Shown piece by piece: positions 1 to 10,287 of a stretch of 64,000 nt of DNA. Each line of letters opens with the position of its first letter. Within the stretch, counting starts at the first letter, position 1. The stretch is from Pelodiscus sinensis (Eukaryota > Chordata > Testudines > Trionychidae). Both the position numbers and the translations under genes were made by a program. The notes below the pieces were generated by a model. That model was given only the letters and a program-made list of their open reading frames with translations, made no database searches and was not told the origin of the DNA. The stretch lies in assembly GCF_049634645.1 (NCBI RefSeq), contig NC_134712.1, positions 67,305,791 through 67,369,790 of the forward strand, read 5' to 3'.

Positions 1-1240
1 CCTCTTGTCCTTGTTACCTTGAAAACCTAACTGATCAGAGGAAGTCAGAATGATTGCTTCTTCTGAGAGTGCTTGCTCATATCATCCCTTGGAGTGGCGC
101 ATGCATGCCATGGTATATAGGATGTTGCCGGACCCCCTCAGGTTCTTCTTGCCATGAGTGGTGGTGCTTGGAACTGTTTGCCTATTCAATTGTAAATAGT
201 TTTCTCTCATGTTGTTTTAGTTATTAGTACTAAATAGATAGTTAGTAACCTTTAAGGAGGTAGCCTGGAGACCAGGCATGCTCCACTTCCCTTGTTTCAA
301 ACGGTGTGTTAACTGCTACATCTTATGCCAGTTAGAGACCTACATGGCAATCACCTTTGTCTCACTGAGAAGTGCTGTATCTGCAAATCCTTTTGACTCA
401 GGACAATAAGGGAAAGGCTTATCTGTCTAAAGACATAACTTATGGAGTCAGACCTTGCTCCCAAAGACCAGTGAACTGGGCAGTGAGTATTAGTACCTTG
501 GTGCTGAGTACTCACTGGGCATCTTTGGTGGTCCCCTCCAAGAGGACCAAGAAAGCAGGCAAAGATAAGTGTCTCCCTCCCCCCCCCCATCCCTCTTAAG
601 GAGAAGCCTGGCATGCTATTACTACAGACTATTGAGTCCTAGCCACAGTACAGCAAATCTTTATTCTCCAGCTCTCCTCCGTCCTCCTTCCCCACCTATT
701 CTTTCCGTCCCTCTTCAAGGACTCCTCTCATGAGAAACTTCTCAAGCAAGAGGTAAATGACTTGTTCCATATGGGAGTTGTGGAGGAGATGCCATCCCAG
801 TTTAGAAGTCAGGGCTTCTACTCCTGTTGTTTTCTAATCCAGAAAGCCAAGGGCAGACTTTGTTCAATTCTGGACTTGCAAGAACTGAACTACTGTCTGG
901 TGAGGCTCAAGTTTCACATGGCCTCCCTGGCCTATATCATCCCCAACCTGGATCTGGGGAATTGACGTGCCAACCTCAATAGCAAGGCCATGTATTTCCA
1001 CATAGTGATTTTTCTAGGGGCACAGACGATTTCTTTATTTCACAATAGGTGTGAGCCATTGTCAATTTATGATCCTCCCCTTTGGGTTGGTTATGGCTCC
1101 AAGGGTGTCTACAAAGTACATGTTGGCACAACACTCCATAGAGCTAGTATCCAAATGCATTGGACTGAGGATAGGAGCCCATCTCAAAAGCCTCTTGCTC
1201 AAAAACGTATCAGAATAAATTATGCCAAAAAACCACAACA
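1..1240 (+). mobile_element. Decayed, internally deleted DIRS retrotransposon (5' part to reverse transcriptase)
   Basis: The first 240 bases resemble the leader of turtle DIRS elements as I recall it, including a GCGCATGCATGC stretch and a TATA-like stretch. Around 330-460 a Cys-containing Gag-like segment can be read across stops. From about 690 to 1230 the sequence encodes a reverse-transcriptase segment, including residues G-F-Y-S-C-C-F-L-I-Q-K and I-L-D-L-Q-E-L-N. The Gag body between these is missing compared with the 17.7-23.6 kb copy. Stops and shifts make it non-functional. The left boundary may lie outside the window. Confidence 0.7.
762..965 (+). pseudogene. DIRS reverse transcriptase fragment
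   Basis: A 67-codon open stretch with the N-terminal reverse-transcriptase block of DIRS elements (G-F-Y-S, F-L-I-Q-K, S-I-L-D-L-Q-E-L-N-Y). It aligns by eye with the related block at 20520-20700. It ends at a stop where a functional copy would continue to the D-L-Q-D-A-Y block. A remnant only. Confidence 0.7.
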
Positions 1241-1807
1241 ATGCTAATCAGCACTTCATTTGCCTTGCCTCTTCTGGCAAAACCGGTAGTGTAGATGTAG
1301 CCGAATGGAATTCAGTAGTGGAAGCTTATTTTTATCCTACAGCTCTTCAGTGCCAGTGTAACTGGCTCAAATGGGACTAGAGCAGGGACAGATTTCCATC
1401 TAGAGGTGTAGCAGCTAGTTTAAGCAGATTATGCATTTAAAAAAATTCTGTCCAAAATGAAAGAAAAGGGGTAGTGTTATGGATAGTGCACAGTAGAAAA
1501 TCATATTTGGTATTGATTTGAATTATTGACAATTTTAATTAAAAGTATATATAAAAGTGCCCCGCAAAGTAAAAGTGATTGAGATTCTTTTATATAAATA
1601 TACCTGAATTGTTCCCTTCTCTTGCCGTTAAGGGCATTCTGCTAGTTTTTCACATTAGATATTGAGATCCTATCTAGGAAGATAATGATGACTGGACAAC
1701 TGGTGAAATGATATTGCAAGAGCCATGACTGAAAACTAGAGCAAGTGATGGGGGGGGTTGTATTTTTTTTTTACATACATGGTTGCATATTTTAAGGAAC
1801 ACATGTT
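1241..1807. other. Unassigned AT-rich stretch
   Basis: No gene or clear repeat is recognised. It contains short G and T runs near 1750-1775. Confidence 0.5.
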
Positions 1808-1820
1808 GATAGATATGGGC

Positions 1821-2095
1821 AAGGCTCGACAATCTTTGTAATCTACTTGCCCATGGCGAGTAGATTACAATCTGGACGAGCCGGGTTCTGGTGATCTGCG
1901 CATGCGCAGAACGCTGGACAGCATGGCTGGCAAACGGGGCTCGCCCCTGGATATGGGAGACCCATCAAAATGTGCTTTAGACTGATCTTCCTCCCGCCTC
2001 ACCTCATGTCTTGCAGTAAGTTTCCAGATGATGTCTTGGTTCCATATAGACAAAAGAGACCAGGGTTCGGAATGTAGTGATTTCACTTTCATCTA
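1821..2095. repeat. Unclassified interspersed repeat with stem-loop head
   Basis: Starts with an interrupted palindrome. GGCTCG at 1823-1828 pairs with CGAGCC at 1877-1882, and GTAATCTACT at 1838-1847 pairs with AGTAGATTAC at 1859-1868. A CG-rich segment with GCGCATGCGC follows. I recall similar sequence in turtle genomes but cannot name the family. Its outer limit is uncertain. Confidence 0.4.
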
Positions 2096-2469
2096 CCTTC
2101 ACTCCAATGTCGCATAATTACAGAATTCCTGTACTTTAGAAAGTGAATCACTTACCAAAAACAAGAGCTAAGGGTAAGAGCCTCATTGAGACTTCAGTTT
2201 CCCAGTCCACATACTCAAGTGGTATGTTCGAAAATATACATTCTCAATAGCAAAGAAGAGCCCATTTGATTTAGCATATTTTGACACGATGGGAATGGAT
2301 GTAAGATGACACTAGACAAGGGCTACTCAACATGGGCCTGTGAGCCGCATGCAACCCGCAGCCTGTTTGTTTGCAACCTGTGGTGCAGAAACGTCCCAGA
2401 AAGCCCTGCGACTCCAAATGCAGCTAGAAGTATAAATAAGGGAAGGAGGGAGAGGTTGGATCTGGACTT

Positions 2470-2855
2470 CCAACATTCCAGTCAACTGAAGAAGTGGGTT
2501 GTACCCACGAAAGCTCATGATACCATCTGTAGCCGTGGTCACCAACACGGTGCCCGTGGGCGCCATGGCGCCCGCGGGGGCATTTCCATGCGCCCGCCAG
2601 GTGCTCAGGGCTGGCCTGGCACCGGGCGCTTGGCGCGGCGCTTGGGGGGGGGGGGAGCGCCGGCCCCGGGGCGCAAGTGTCCCCGCCCCCGGCCACGCCC
2701 CCTGGCGCCCGGCGGGCGAACGGCCATGCCCCCTGGCGCCCGACAACCTTGAAAGGTTGGGGACCACTGATCTATAGGTTTTGTTAGTCTTTAAAGTGCT
2801 ACCAGACTATTGGTTGTTTTTCCTATTACAAACTAACTCGGCTACCCCTCTGAAG
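2470..2855 (-). repeat. Amniote interspersed repeat ('GTAGCACTTTAAAGACTAAC' family), split by a hAT MITE
   Basis: On the - strand it reads from a GGGGTAGCCGAGTTAG start through a TAGCACTTTAAAGACTAAC core to a CGTGGGTACAACCCAC segment. A GC-rich MITE at 2533-2769 interrupts it. The same family recurs at 3602-3715 and 58567-58699. I know this repeat from reptile genomes but cannot assign its class with confidence. Confidence 0.6.
2533..2769. mobile_element. GC-rich hAT-type MITE
   Basis: Ends are CCGTGGTCACCAAC and GTTGGGGACCACTG, a clear terminal inverted repeat. It is flanked by ATCTGTAG (2525-2532) and ATCTATAG (2770-2777), an 8-bp duplication with one change, as expected for hAT. The 237-bp body is rich in GGCGCC and GCGCCC palindromes and has no transposase. 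Confidence 0.75.
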
Positions 2856-2894
2856 CTTTTGAACTATTTCAGTTTGCCTTGTATGTCAGTGAAT

Positions 2895-3915
2895 TGTCAG
2901 TGAAATAATACAACTGGAAGGGACCTTGAGAGATTCTCAAGTCCAGACCCCTGCCCTCATGGCAGGACCAAGCACCATCTAGATCATCCTTGATAGATGT
3001 CTATCCAAACTACTTTTAAATATCTCCAGTGATGGAGATTCTACAACCTCTCTAGGCAATTTGTTCCAGTGTTTAACCACCCTGACAGTTAGAAAGTTTT
3101 TTCTAATGTCCAACCTTAATCTTCCTTGCTGCAATTTAAGCCCATTGCTTCTTGTCCTATCAGAGGCCAAGGAGAACAATTTTTCTCCCTCCTCCTTGTA
3201 GCACCCTTTTAGATACTTGAAAACTGCCATCATGCACCCTCTCAGTCTTCTCTTTTCTAAACTAAACAAGACCATTTTTTCAGTCTTCCTTCACAGGTCA
3301 TGTCTTCTAGACCTTTAAGTCATTTTTGTTCCTCTTCTCTGGACCTTCTCCAGTTTCTCCACATTTTTTCTTGAAATGTGATGACCAGAACTTGACACAA
3401 TACTCCAAATGAGACCTAATTAGCACAGAGTAGAGTGGAAGAATGACTTCTCGTGTCTTGCTCACAACACTCCTGTTAATGCATCCCAAGTTTCCTTTTT
3501 TTTTTTTTTTTTTTTTTTTGGCAACAGTGTTATGTTGTTGACTCATATTTAGGTTTTGGTCCACTATGACCCCTAAATCCCTTTCTGTAGCTTCAGGGGG
3601 TTGCCGAGTTAGTGTATACAGGATAAACTTAAAAACAACAAATGGTCTGGTAGCACTTTATAGACTAACAAAACATGTAGATGGCATCATGAGCTTTCGT
3701 GGGCACAGCCCGCCTCTGTAGTACTCCTTCCTAGACAATCACTTCCCATTCTGCATCTGTGAAATAGATTGTTCCTTCCTGAGTGGAGAACTTTGCATTT
3801 GTCCTTGTTAAACTTCATCCTATTATATAGAAAAAAGCATGTTGCATGTGCATAAGCATCTAGTTGTCCTAAGGCAGCACCTTCAAACACTCTGTCTCAG
3901 TAAATTGTCACTGTG
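2895..3915 (-). mobile_element. CR1 LINE fragment, antisense, interrupted
   Basis: The - strand at 2979-3275 encodes a CR1 C-terminal segment (L-E-K-R-R-L-R-G, L-D-I-R-K-N-F, K-L-P-R-E-V-V). Farther upstream on that strand, 3307-3564 and 3687-3890 encode further ORF2 segments, including M-K-F-N-K-D-K-C-K-V-L-H. A poly-T run lies at 3498-3519, and a repeat of another family sits at 3602-3715. The frames are broken. Confidence 0.8.
3602..3715 (+). repeat. Second copy of the 'GTAGCACTTTA' interspersed repeat, inside CR1
   Basis: Reads GTTGCCGAGTTAGTG through TAGCACTTTATAGACTAAC to CGTGGGCACAGCCCGC. CR1 ORF2 sequence lies on both sides, so this copy inserted later than the LINE. Confidence 0.6.
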
Positions 3916-4520
3916 TTGTGGGATACCAGCATGCATCTCAGAAATGTGGACCATTCTCAATAAGATTGCCAATAATTTAATAGAGGATTGTTGTTAGGTT
4001 GTGTTTGGGGGCTGGGAGGTGGTATCTCATGATTCCTGTTACAGCTACTCAGCTATTCCACCTTACGCAATAACTAAATGGTGGTGAACAGTGTTTGCAA
4101 TCATACCGGGAGGAAGAATATCTAGGTAAATGTTCCTGTTTCATCTGCTTTTTCTGGTCTGTGTTAACATAGAAACCATGCATTTGCCAAATATGGGGCA
4201 TATCTGCCTGCATTATGGTTTAATAATGACCACTTGCATCTTTAAGAGTCTCTTTCTCAGGGATGAAATATGTCACTCTGAGACATTTAAGTTGTCTGCT
4301 GGGATGGAGGGTGCAGCTGGATACTGAATGGCTTCTGTTTCTCAATCAACTTGCTGTACTCTGACTTGTTGCTGGCTTTCTGCCTTACGCCAAATGCTAC
4401 TACTTCATTTACTACTGCAGAGGGTGTATAGATGCTGCTTTTTCTTTCTCTGCTCCAGCATATGAAGTGTTCTCAGTGGTTACAGGAACAGGTGGGAAGT
4501 GTCCTGCTGAATGTAGCAAC
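3916..4520. other. Unassigned unique-looking stretch
   Basis: No gene or repeat recognised. Small open frames here show no coding features. Confidence 0.5.
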
Positions 4521-4522
4521 TA

Positions 4523-5134
4523 TAGGTTGAAACTCTCTTAACCCGGACTTTCTGGTCCAGCAACATCTGTGGCCTGGCATGACCACAGATGTTCCAGGAC
4601 CAAAGAGTCCCACTGGAGGGCAGCACCCAGGAGCCCTGCAGACTGGCAGGGCAGTGTGGGGCTTCCCGGCAGGGTTGCAGGAGCCCCATGCATGGTGGCA
4701 GAGCAGTGGGAGCCCCATGTGTGGTAACAGAGCTTCCCGGCAGGGCTGCAGGAGCCCACGTACAGCTGTGGGAGGCCCATACGTGGCAACAGGGCTACCC
4801 AGCATGGCTGCGGAAGCCCAGCGCAGAAGCTGTGGGCTACCTGGAGGGGCAGCAGGACCCAAGCTCTGCAGCGGGATCTCGGCACGCAGAGACAGCGGGG
4901 CTGCTAGATGCTGGAGTGGGAGCTCTCTGCATGCACAGGAGGCACAGCAGTGGGAGCCTGGTGAGCAGAGGCAGCGGGGATGTCTGGTAGGGCAGCAGGG
5001 GCTGACAGCGCAGTGCTCAGGCCAGAGGTGGAGGGGGCTGGCAGTTGGGGGGCCAGAAAGGACCACAGGGGGTCAGGCAAAATCCCTCATCTGGGACCAG
5101 TCAGGTCCCGAGGGTGCCAGGAAGGTCCAATCTG
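4523..5134. mobile_element. TA-flanked MITE with subterminal hairpin (copy 1)
   Basis: Flanked by TA at 4521-4522 and 5135-5136. Terminal inverted repeats read TAGGTTGAAACTCTCT and, on the other end in reverse, CAGATTGGACCTTCC. A hairpin near the left end pairs CAACATCTGTGG with CCACAGATGTT around 4561-4592. The GC-rich body (about 4600-5050) has repeated GGAGCCC and CAGGGCTGCAGGAGCC units. The TA duplication suggests the Tc1/mariner-pogo group. The long open frames here are repeat noise. Confidence 0.65.
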
Positions 5135-5136
5135 TA

Positions 5137-7748
5137 GTTTGTTATAAAAAGGCACTAGTAATATGTTGATCATAGTTAATGTTCTTCTCTTTCTGGTACT
5201 TTTGTCTCCACTCGTTTATCTTTGCATGGCGTAGGCTTGGAACCTAAGGCACATTGACGACCTAAATGCCCAAGACGCTTTTGGAAATGGAATCTAGGCA
5301 CTTTTGAAAATGTTATATAGTATCTTGTTTTGGAGAGTACTGGAACTAACTCAGTCAAGGATATATTTAGTTCAATATTATAGATATTTGCTGGTATGGA
5401 AGAATTGGCTGATAACTTGACAATGCTGATCACAGAAGAACATGGTACTAAGAACAGAGGATGAAAGCACCAGTGTAAAGATGAGTAACTTTAAAAATAA
5501 ATAATAAATCCCTTTAAGCCTGTACTTGGGTTCCATGAACATATGCTAAAGAAGTAGTATTTGAAGGGATTAATGTTCAAGGTTCAACAGAAAACAAATG
5601 GGAGGAAAATGAAAAGTAGTAAAACCAATATGGTTACACTAGTGGCTTTTAAAAGCCTATAATTTAAAAGGGAGTTTAAGCTAGTAGCAGAGGAGGACTA
5701 CATGGGATAATAAAGACGTGTAAAGTCAAAACTGAAAGGGCATGAATAGATTGCAGTGGTTTATGTTATCCAATTAGCTTAATGTTCTGAAAGGTTTGTG
5801 TAAATACTGTGCATATAACAATTCCACTGGGCATTAAGAATTGTATTGGGATCATTCAAATAGTTTTTTCTTATTGAATTTGAAAGGTCAATTTTCATAA
5901 ATGAGTGTTTCAATTGAATGTGAAGTTTGCAGTTCTCCAATAATGACTGCATTTCCCACAGTAATTCAGCCATTTAGAACATTCATTCCTGAACATTTTG
6001 TCACTATTTTGTAGATTCTTCTTTATTGACAGTTCAGCAATTCTTAATGTACATATATCACTGTTAGCTGACAAGGTGTATTTGAGACTTTTTTAGTTTC
6101 TCTTGAATGCACCTGTCTGATGACAGGTTGCACTGTCTTCACTCCTCTCATGAGGAACCATGCAGTCCTACCATTCCCATGCAGAACTCCCCTCACTCGC
6201 TCCCACCCTCTGTTTACCAGTTGTGATAGCATGAGAGGTCTACGTATACTTGGCAACTGTAAGTCCTTTTTCATCCAGGTATCTGTTTTGAAGAAGCTTC
6301 TTTCTGAGCAATTTTAATCAGCCACTGGTCACAAAGTAATATTTGTTCATATAAAAGTCTGTAGCGAGTAGAAGAAAGGGAGCAATCCAACATCTGGGTC
6401 TTACCTGACTTCTTACTTGCAAGTTTTAATTGTGAGGAAATACTATAGACATCCCTAGTCTTGAACTGGGAGAGAAACTGCAGCACTCACTCCGAGAGAC
6501 TTGCCTCCAGTTGCAGCTCCATTTGCCCTCTTTCCTCTCTCTTTTTGGGTCAGGGTCTTTAACCTTGGTTATTTCCCAAGTAATAGCTCCCCCACTGTTC
6601 CATTAAGGATTCTTGGTATTCTTTCTGGAGTTACCTTTGTCATTGTTTTGCTTTATTTCCTGTTTGTGTATCCTTATTGCCTTTCTTTGATTTAAACACC
6701 AAACAGGTGTAAACTGAGGTGCAGCTGTTTATAAAATACACAGATGGTTTTCTCATTCTCCTCAACAAACAATATTCAATACTTTGCAAAGTATTTGTAT
6801 TGCGTATTCTATTTGTTACGTTCATTCTGGACGCACAAGGCTCATCATCTGCTGATAGAACAGCAAAACAGCAGATCATGGCAGGACCAAAATGCCCATC
6901 ATGATTTTTCTGCATACGTTCAAATCCAGAAGGAACAATACGTTTTAATTTTAAAACAGGGGTGGTACAAAATATTCATCTTTTAGATGGGTCTCAGCCT
7001 ATTCAAAGCTAAGACCATGTATTCTCTGAGAGAAAACATTGTATAGGTAGGTGAAATGTTAACCTTAAATCCTTGAAACTCCTGATACGTGTATAATTAA
7101 ATCCATAACATTTGTGATTCCCCAACATAGTTTTTTCAACATGTGTCTCTTCGTTTGGTTTGCTTTTCTTGTCACAACGTTCAGCAGTTCTGCTATAGTA
7201 TGGATATGTTAAAAGATGCATAACTGACGTTTTTTGTTTAAACTACCTCACTCCCGCAGTAGAGTTGCACAAGTCACTTTAATCAAACTGACCCTAAGGG
7301 ACAGATTTTTCAGTCAGTTGTAGAATTGTACAATTGTGTATACCAGCAATTTGTAGCATTGCAAATTCCAGACTTATTGAACCAAACAAATAGCTATGTA
7401 CAAACTGGGGATTTGAATAAGTATATGAGAGTATTCTAAAATAACCAAAACCTCACTGGGATAAATGATCCTGGCTGCAAGTGCCAGTTGGAATGGGTTT
7501 GACTAGTTGGTAGTAAAATAGCAGCTGGTATGCTTTTTTTGAATGAAGTCGCATATATTTTATTAGAATGCATTCAAGTCTTAGAAGGCAAAATGCCCGT
7601 TTGGGTGGCACACATTAATTAGTAGATAATGAGTGCCAGGGAAATTTCTGCTAACATTTTATTCACTAATTTTAAAATGCAAACATGCAAATTAAAATGT
7701 GTTATTGTCATTTCCTCTTTCTCTGTTTTGGGTTTATGTGCATTTATC
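5137..7748. other. Unassigned AT-rich stretch
   Basis: About 2.6 kb without a recognised gene. Short frames on both strands have no domain features. Confidence 0.5.
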
Positions 7749-7815
7749 ACTGTCAACAGGGCCGGCTTTAGGAAGTGCGGGGCCCAATTCGAACCGTTTT
7801 GGCAGTCCCCCTTCC

Positions 7816-7867
7816 CCCCCCCCCCCCCCCCCCGGGATTTTTTGTTGAGCAAAAAAAAAAAAAAAAA
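7816..7867 (+). repeat. Poly-C and poly-A homopolymer runs
   Basis: A run of C around 7816-7833 is followed by a run of A around 7851-7867. These lie in the left arm of the hAT-like element; run lengths may be affected by sequencing. Confidence 0.8.
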
Positions 7868-8419
7868 CCAACCACACACAAATATCACATCAAGTAGATC
7901 GGATCAAAATCATATCTATATAATTGAACATTTAAAAAAAATGCCATCCTTTATTATGCAAAATTTTACACAAAATTAAATCAGTTGCCTTAAGTGTAGG
8001 TCAAATATTTTCAATTGCAAACTATCCAATTTTTTCAATAAATAAAATTTGATTTTTAAAAAGTTACCAGAGAGCGTTGCAGTTTTCTGTTACATTAATT
8101 TACTTTTTAAATACTGTATATACTCGAGTATAAGCCGACCCGAATATAAGCCGAGGCACCTAATTTTACCACAAAGAACTGGGAAAAAGTATTGACTCGA
8201 GTATAAGCCTAGGGTAGGAAATGAGGCAGCTACTGGTAAATGTAAAAAATGAAGATAGATACCAATAAAATTACATGAATATTTATTTCAAAGAAAAACA
8301 ATAACCTAGCTCTGTAAGTGGAAAAGGGGGTCAACAAAAACAATATGGTATCAAAAATACCGTAACTTTAAAAGTACAACAACCTTAGCTCAATCAGCAA
8401 CCAAGCTAACACACAAGAG

Positions 8420-8527
8420 CTAAAATCCTTCAAAACTGGAGTTCTCCTCCTCATCATCTGTATGTCCAAACAGAGCTTCAGCTGGTGTGAGGTTATCAGC
8501 ATAGACATTGTCATCATCACTGACAAA
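8420..8527 (-). pseudogene. Transposase C-terminal tail remnant
   Basis: Thirty-five residues read on the - strand and end at a TAG stop. The tail contains D-D-D-N, T-P-A-E-A-L-F-G, a run D-D-E-E-E, and ends F-E-G-F. Acidic tails ending in F-E-G-F are, from memory, typical of pogo/Tigger and related DDE transposases. An in-frame stop at 8528-8530 lies just upstream, so no catalytic domain remains here. Confidence 0.5.
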
Positions 8528-9849
8528 CTATTATGGAGTAGTTTTTTAAGAAAGCATATTGGAATGTATTTAACTCACTTAGAAGCAGTCCCAGCTCTAC
8601 GAACATCAAAATGCAGTATGTAGAAAAAGTTGAAAGAAAAATATAGTAAATCTGCCCTCTTCCACAACAAGCAAAAATAGCACCTAATGTAGCATCATTG
8701 CCAATCTACAGCAGCTATTCAAGTACATGAAAGTTTAAGTAAAATACTTCCAACTTAATCTTAGAAATGTTTTATACCCTTTTAATATATCATTTTTTAA
8801 AAAGTTCCTATAAAGCTACATGTGGCATTTCATTTCTTTTCACAAGTTTTAGGAACTGAACTGAGCACTTTTAATATGCTCTGGATTATAAATTCTCTTT
8901 AAAAGTTTATTGTGAAATACTGGCAAAACCAATTGTCATTCAACTGGTATATAAACGAGACCCAAGAGTATAATGAATTTCTATCTACAACATTTAGTCA
9001 AATCCACCAGGGAAGGGCAGTAATTTCTTTTAAAGTAGAACCCTTTAATTGTTCCTACGTACCTTCCAGTATTCAGTTGTATTAAATACATTTCTTCAGA
9101 CAATTGTCCTAGTATTCAGTCTTTCTTGTGTTTAGTGCACTAACAATCTGGCGTAAGTTACTGTACTAATATGAAACTACTCAGCAGTTTGACAGATTAA
9201 ATATTTTTAATAAAACAGTACAGGCAGTCCCCGGGTTACGTACAAGACAGGGACTGTAGGTTTGTTCTTAAGTTGAATCTGTATGTAAGTCGGAACTGGC
9301 GTCCAGATTCAGCCGCTGCTGAAACTGACCGCCAGTTCTGACTTACATACAGAATCAACTTAAGAACCCCAGGCGTCCCCAAGTCAGCTGCTGCTGAAAC
9401 TGATCAGCAGCTGATTCCAGGAAGCCCGGGGCAGAGCAACTCTGCCTGGGGCTTCCTGTAGTCAGCGCTGGTCAGTTTCAGCAGAAGCTGACTTGGGGAC
9501 GCCTGGGGCAGAGCAGCTGGGGTGCTGCTGGGTTGCTCCAGTAGCGCCGCTCCTGGGTGTTACTGGACCAACCTAGCAGCACCCCATCTGCTCTGCCCCA
9601 GGCGTCCTGATTCAGCCGCTGCTGAAACTGACCAGCAGCGGCTGAATCAGGACCTGGGGCAGAGCAGCTGGGGTGCTGCCGGGTTGGTCCAGTAGTGCCC
9701 AGAGCGGGCGCTGCAGGACCAATCGGCAGCGCCCCAGCTGCTCTGCCCCAGAGTCCAAAACAAAAGCCTGGTCTGCTGGGGGAGGGGGAGGAGCACACTA
9801 GCTGCGCCCCCCCCCCCTCCCCAGCAGACCAGGGACACGGGGAGCAGAG

Positions 9850-9883
9850 CCTCTGAGGCTTTGCTCTGGCAAAGCCTCAGAGG
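9850..9883. repeat. 15-bp stem with TCTG loop, repeated at 9996-10028
   Basis: Bases 9850-9864 pair with 9869-9883. The same stem-loop (CTCTGAGGCTTTGC/GCAAAGCCTCAG) recurs at about 9998-10026, flanked there by CGCGGG pairs. Confidence 0.85.
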
Positions 9884-9899
9884 GAGGGACCCCGCCGCA

Positions 9900-9980
9900 G
9901 CTGCGGCTTCAGTCCGGGAGCCTGTGGTCTGCTGGGGACCGTCCCCAGCAGACCACAGGCTCCCGGACTGAAGCCGCAGC
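9900..9980. repeat. Perfect 40-bp palindrome with one-base centre
   Basis: Bases 9900-9939 are the exact reverse complement of 9941-9980, with C at 9940 as the centre. Arms begin GCTGCGGCTTCAGTCCGGGA. GC-rich and able to form a cruciform. Confidence 0.9.
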
Positions 9981-10043
9981 CGCGGGGGGTCCCGCGCCTC
10001 TGAGGCTTTGCTCTGGCAAAGCCTCAGAAGCGCGGGAACCCGC

Positions 10044-10094
10044 CCGGTGCCCCTGGTCTGCTGGAGACGGTCTCCAGCAGACCAGGGGCACCGG
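10044..10094. repeat. Perfect 25-bp palindrome with one-base centre
   Basis: Bases 10044-10068 pair exactly with 10070-10094. The sequence CTGGTCTGCTGG in the arm recurs in the other hairpins of the same element. Confidence 0.9.
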
Positions 10095-10208
10095 AGCAGC
10101 TTACGAACGGGGCTTTCTCGCCCCAACTTCCGGGGCTAGACCCGGCTAGACCCGGCCAGCGGCAGAGACGCGCTCAGCCCGCCCGAGACGCTGTTCTCGA
10201 GACGCTGA

Positions 10209-10278
10209 CTCGAGTATAAGCCGAGGGGGGCATTATTCAGCACAAAAAATGTGCTGAAAAACTCGGCTTATACTCGAG
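10209..10278. repeat. Terminal hairpin of the pogo-like element
   Basis: CTCGAGTATAAGCCGAG pairs with CTCGGCTTATACTCGAG. An inner stem, CAGCAC with GTGCTG, closes a small A-rich loop. Confidence 0.85.
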
Positions 10279-10287
10279 TATATACGG

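Larger units (their letters stand above)
9221..10130 (+). mobile_element. Tigger-like fold-back MITE, copy A (right end lost)
   Basis: Starts CAGGCAGTCCCCGGGTTACG directly after a TA (9219-9220), identical in its first 20 bases to the copy at 12581. A 37-base inverted pair (9264-9300 and 9331-9367) follows with only about two mismatches. The body then runs through a series of GC-rich hairpins up to about 10100. The matching right terminus is absent, so the end is approximate. Confidence 0.6.
8114..10287 (-). mobile_element. Pogo/Tigger-like DNA element with 'CTCGAGTATAAGCCGA' ends
   Basis: The left end CTGTATATACTCGAGTATA (8114 on) and the right end, ending GAGTATATACGG at 10287, are inverted copies sharing about 25 bases. 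TA precedes the left end; TT follows the right end, perhaps a mutated TA. The right end also forms a hairpin (10209-10278). The - strand at 8420-8527 keeps an acidic transposase-type tail. Another element is inserted at 9221. The superfamily call is an inference from the tail and the flank. Confidence 0.55.

Noticed and set aside
2306..2777. Long overlapping open frames on both strands (over 140 codons)
   Set aside because: They come from the GC-rich hAT MITE and its flanking repeat; no domain or splice support.
4473..5169. Frames of nearly 200 codons on both strands
   Set aside because: They lie in the GC-rich body of the TA-flanked MITE; composition explains the lack of stops.
9647..10126. 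159-codon frame on the - strand
   Set aside because: It reads through the palindromes and repeats the same peptide units; a by-product of the hairpins.
9400..10200. Possible CpG island or promoter for PCMTD1
   Set aside because: The GC-rich block is the inside of a fold-back MITE with matching copies elsewhere in the window, so it is not evidence of a promoter.
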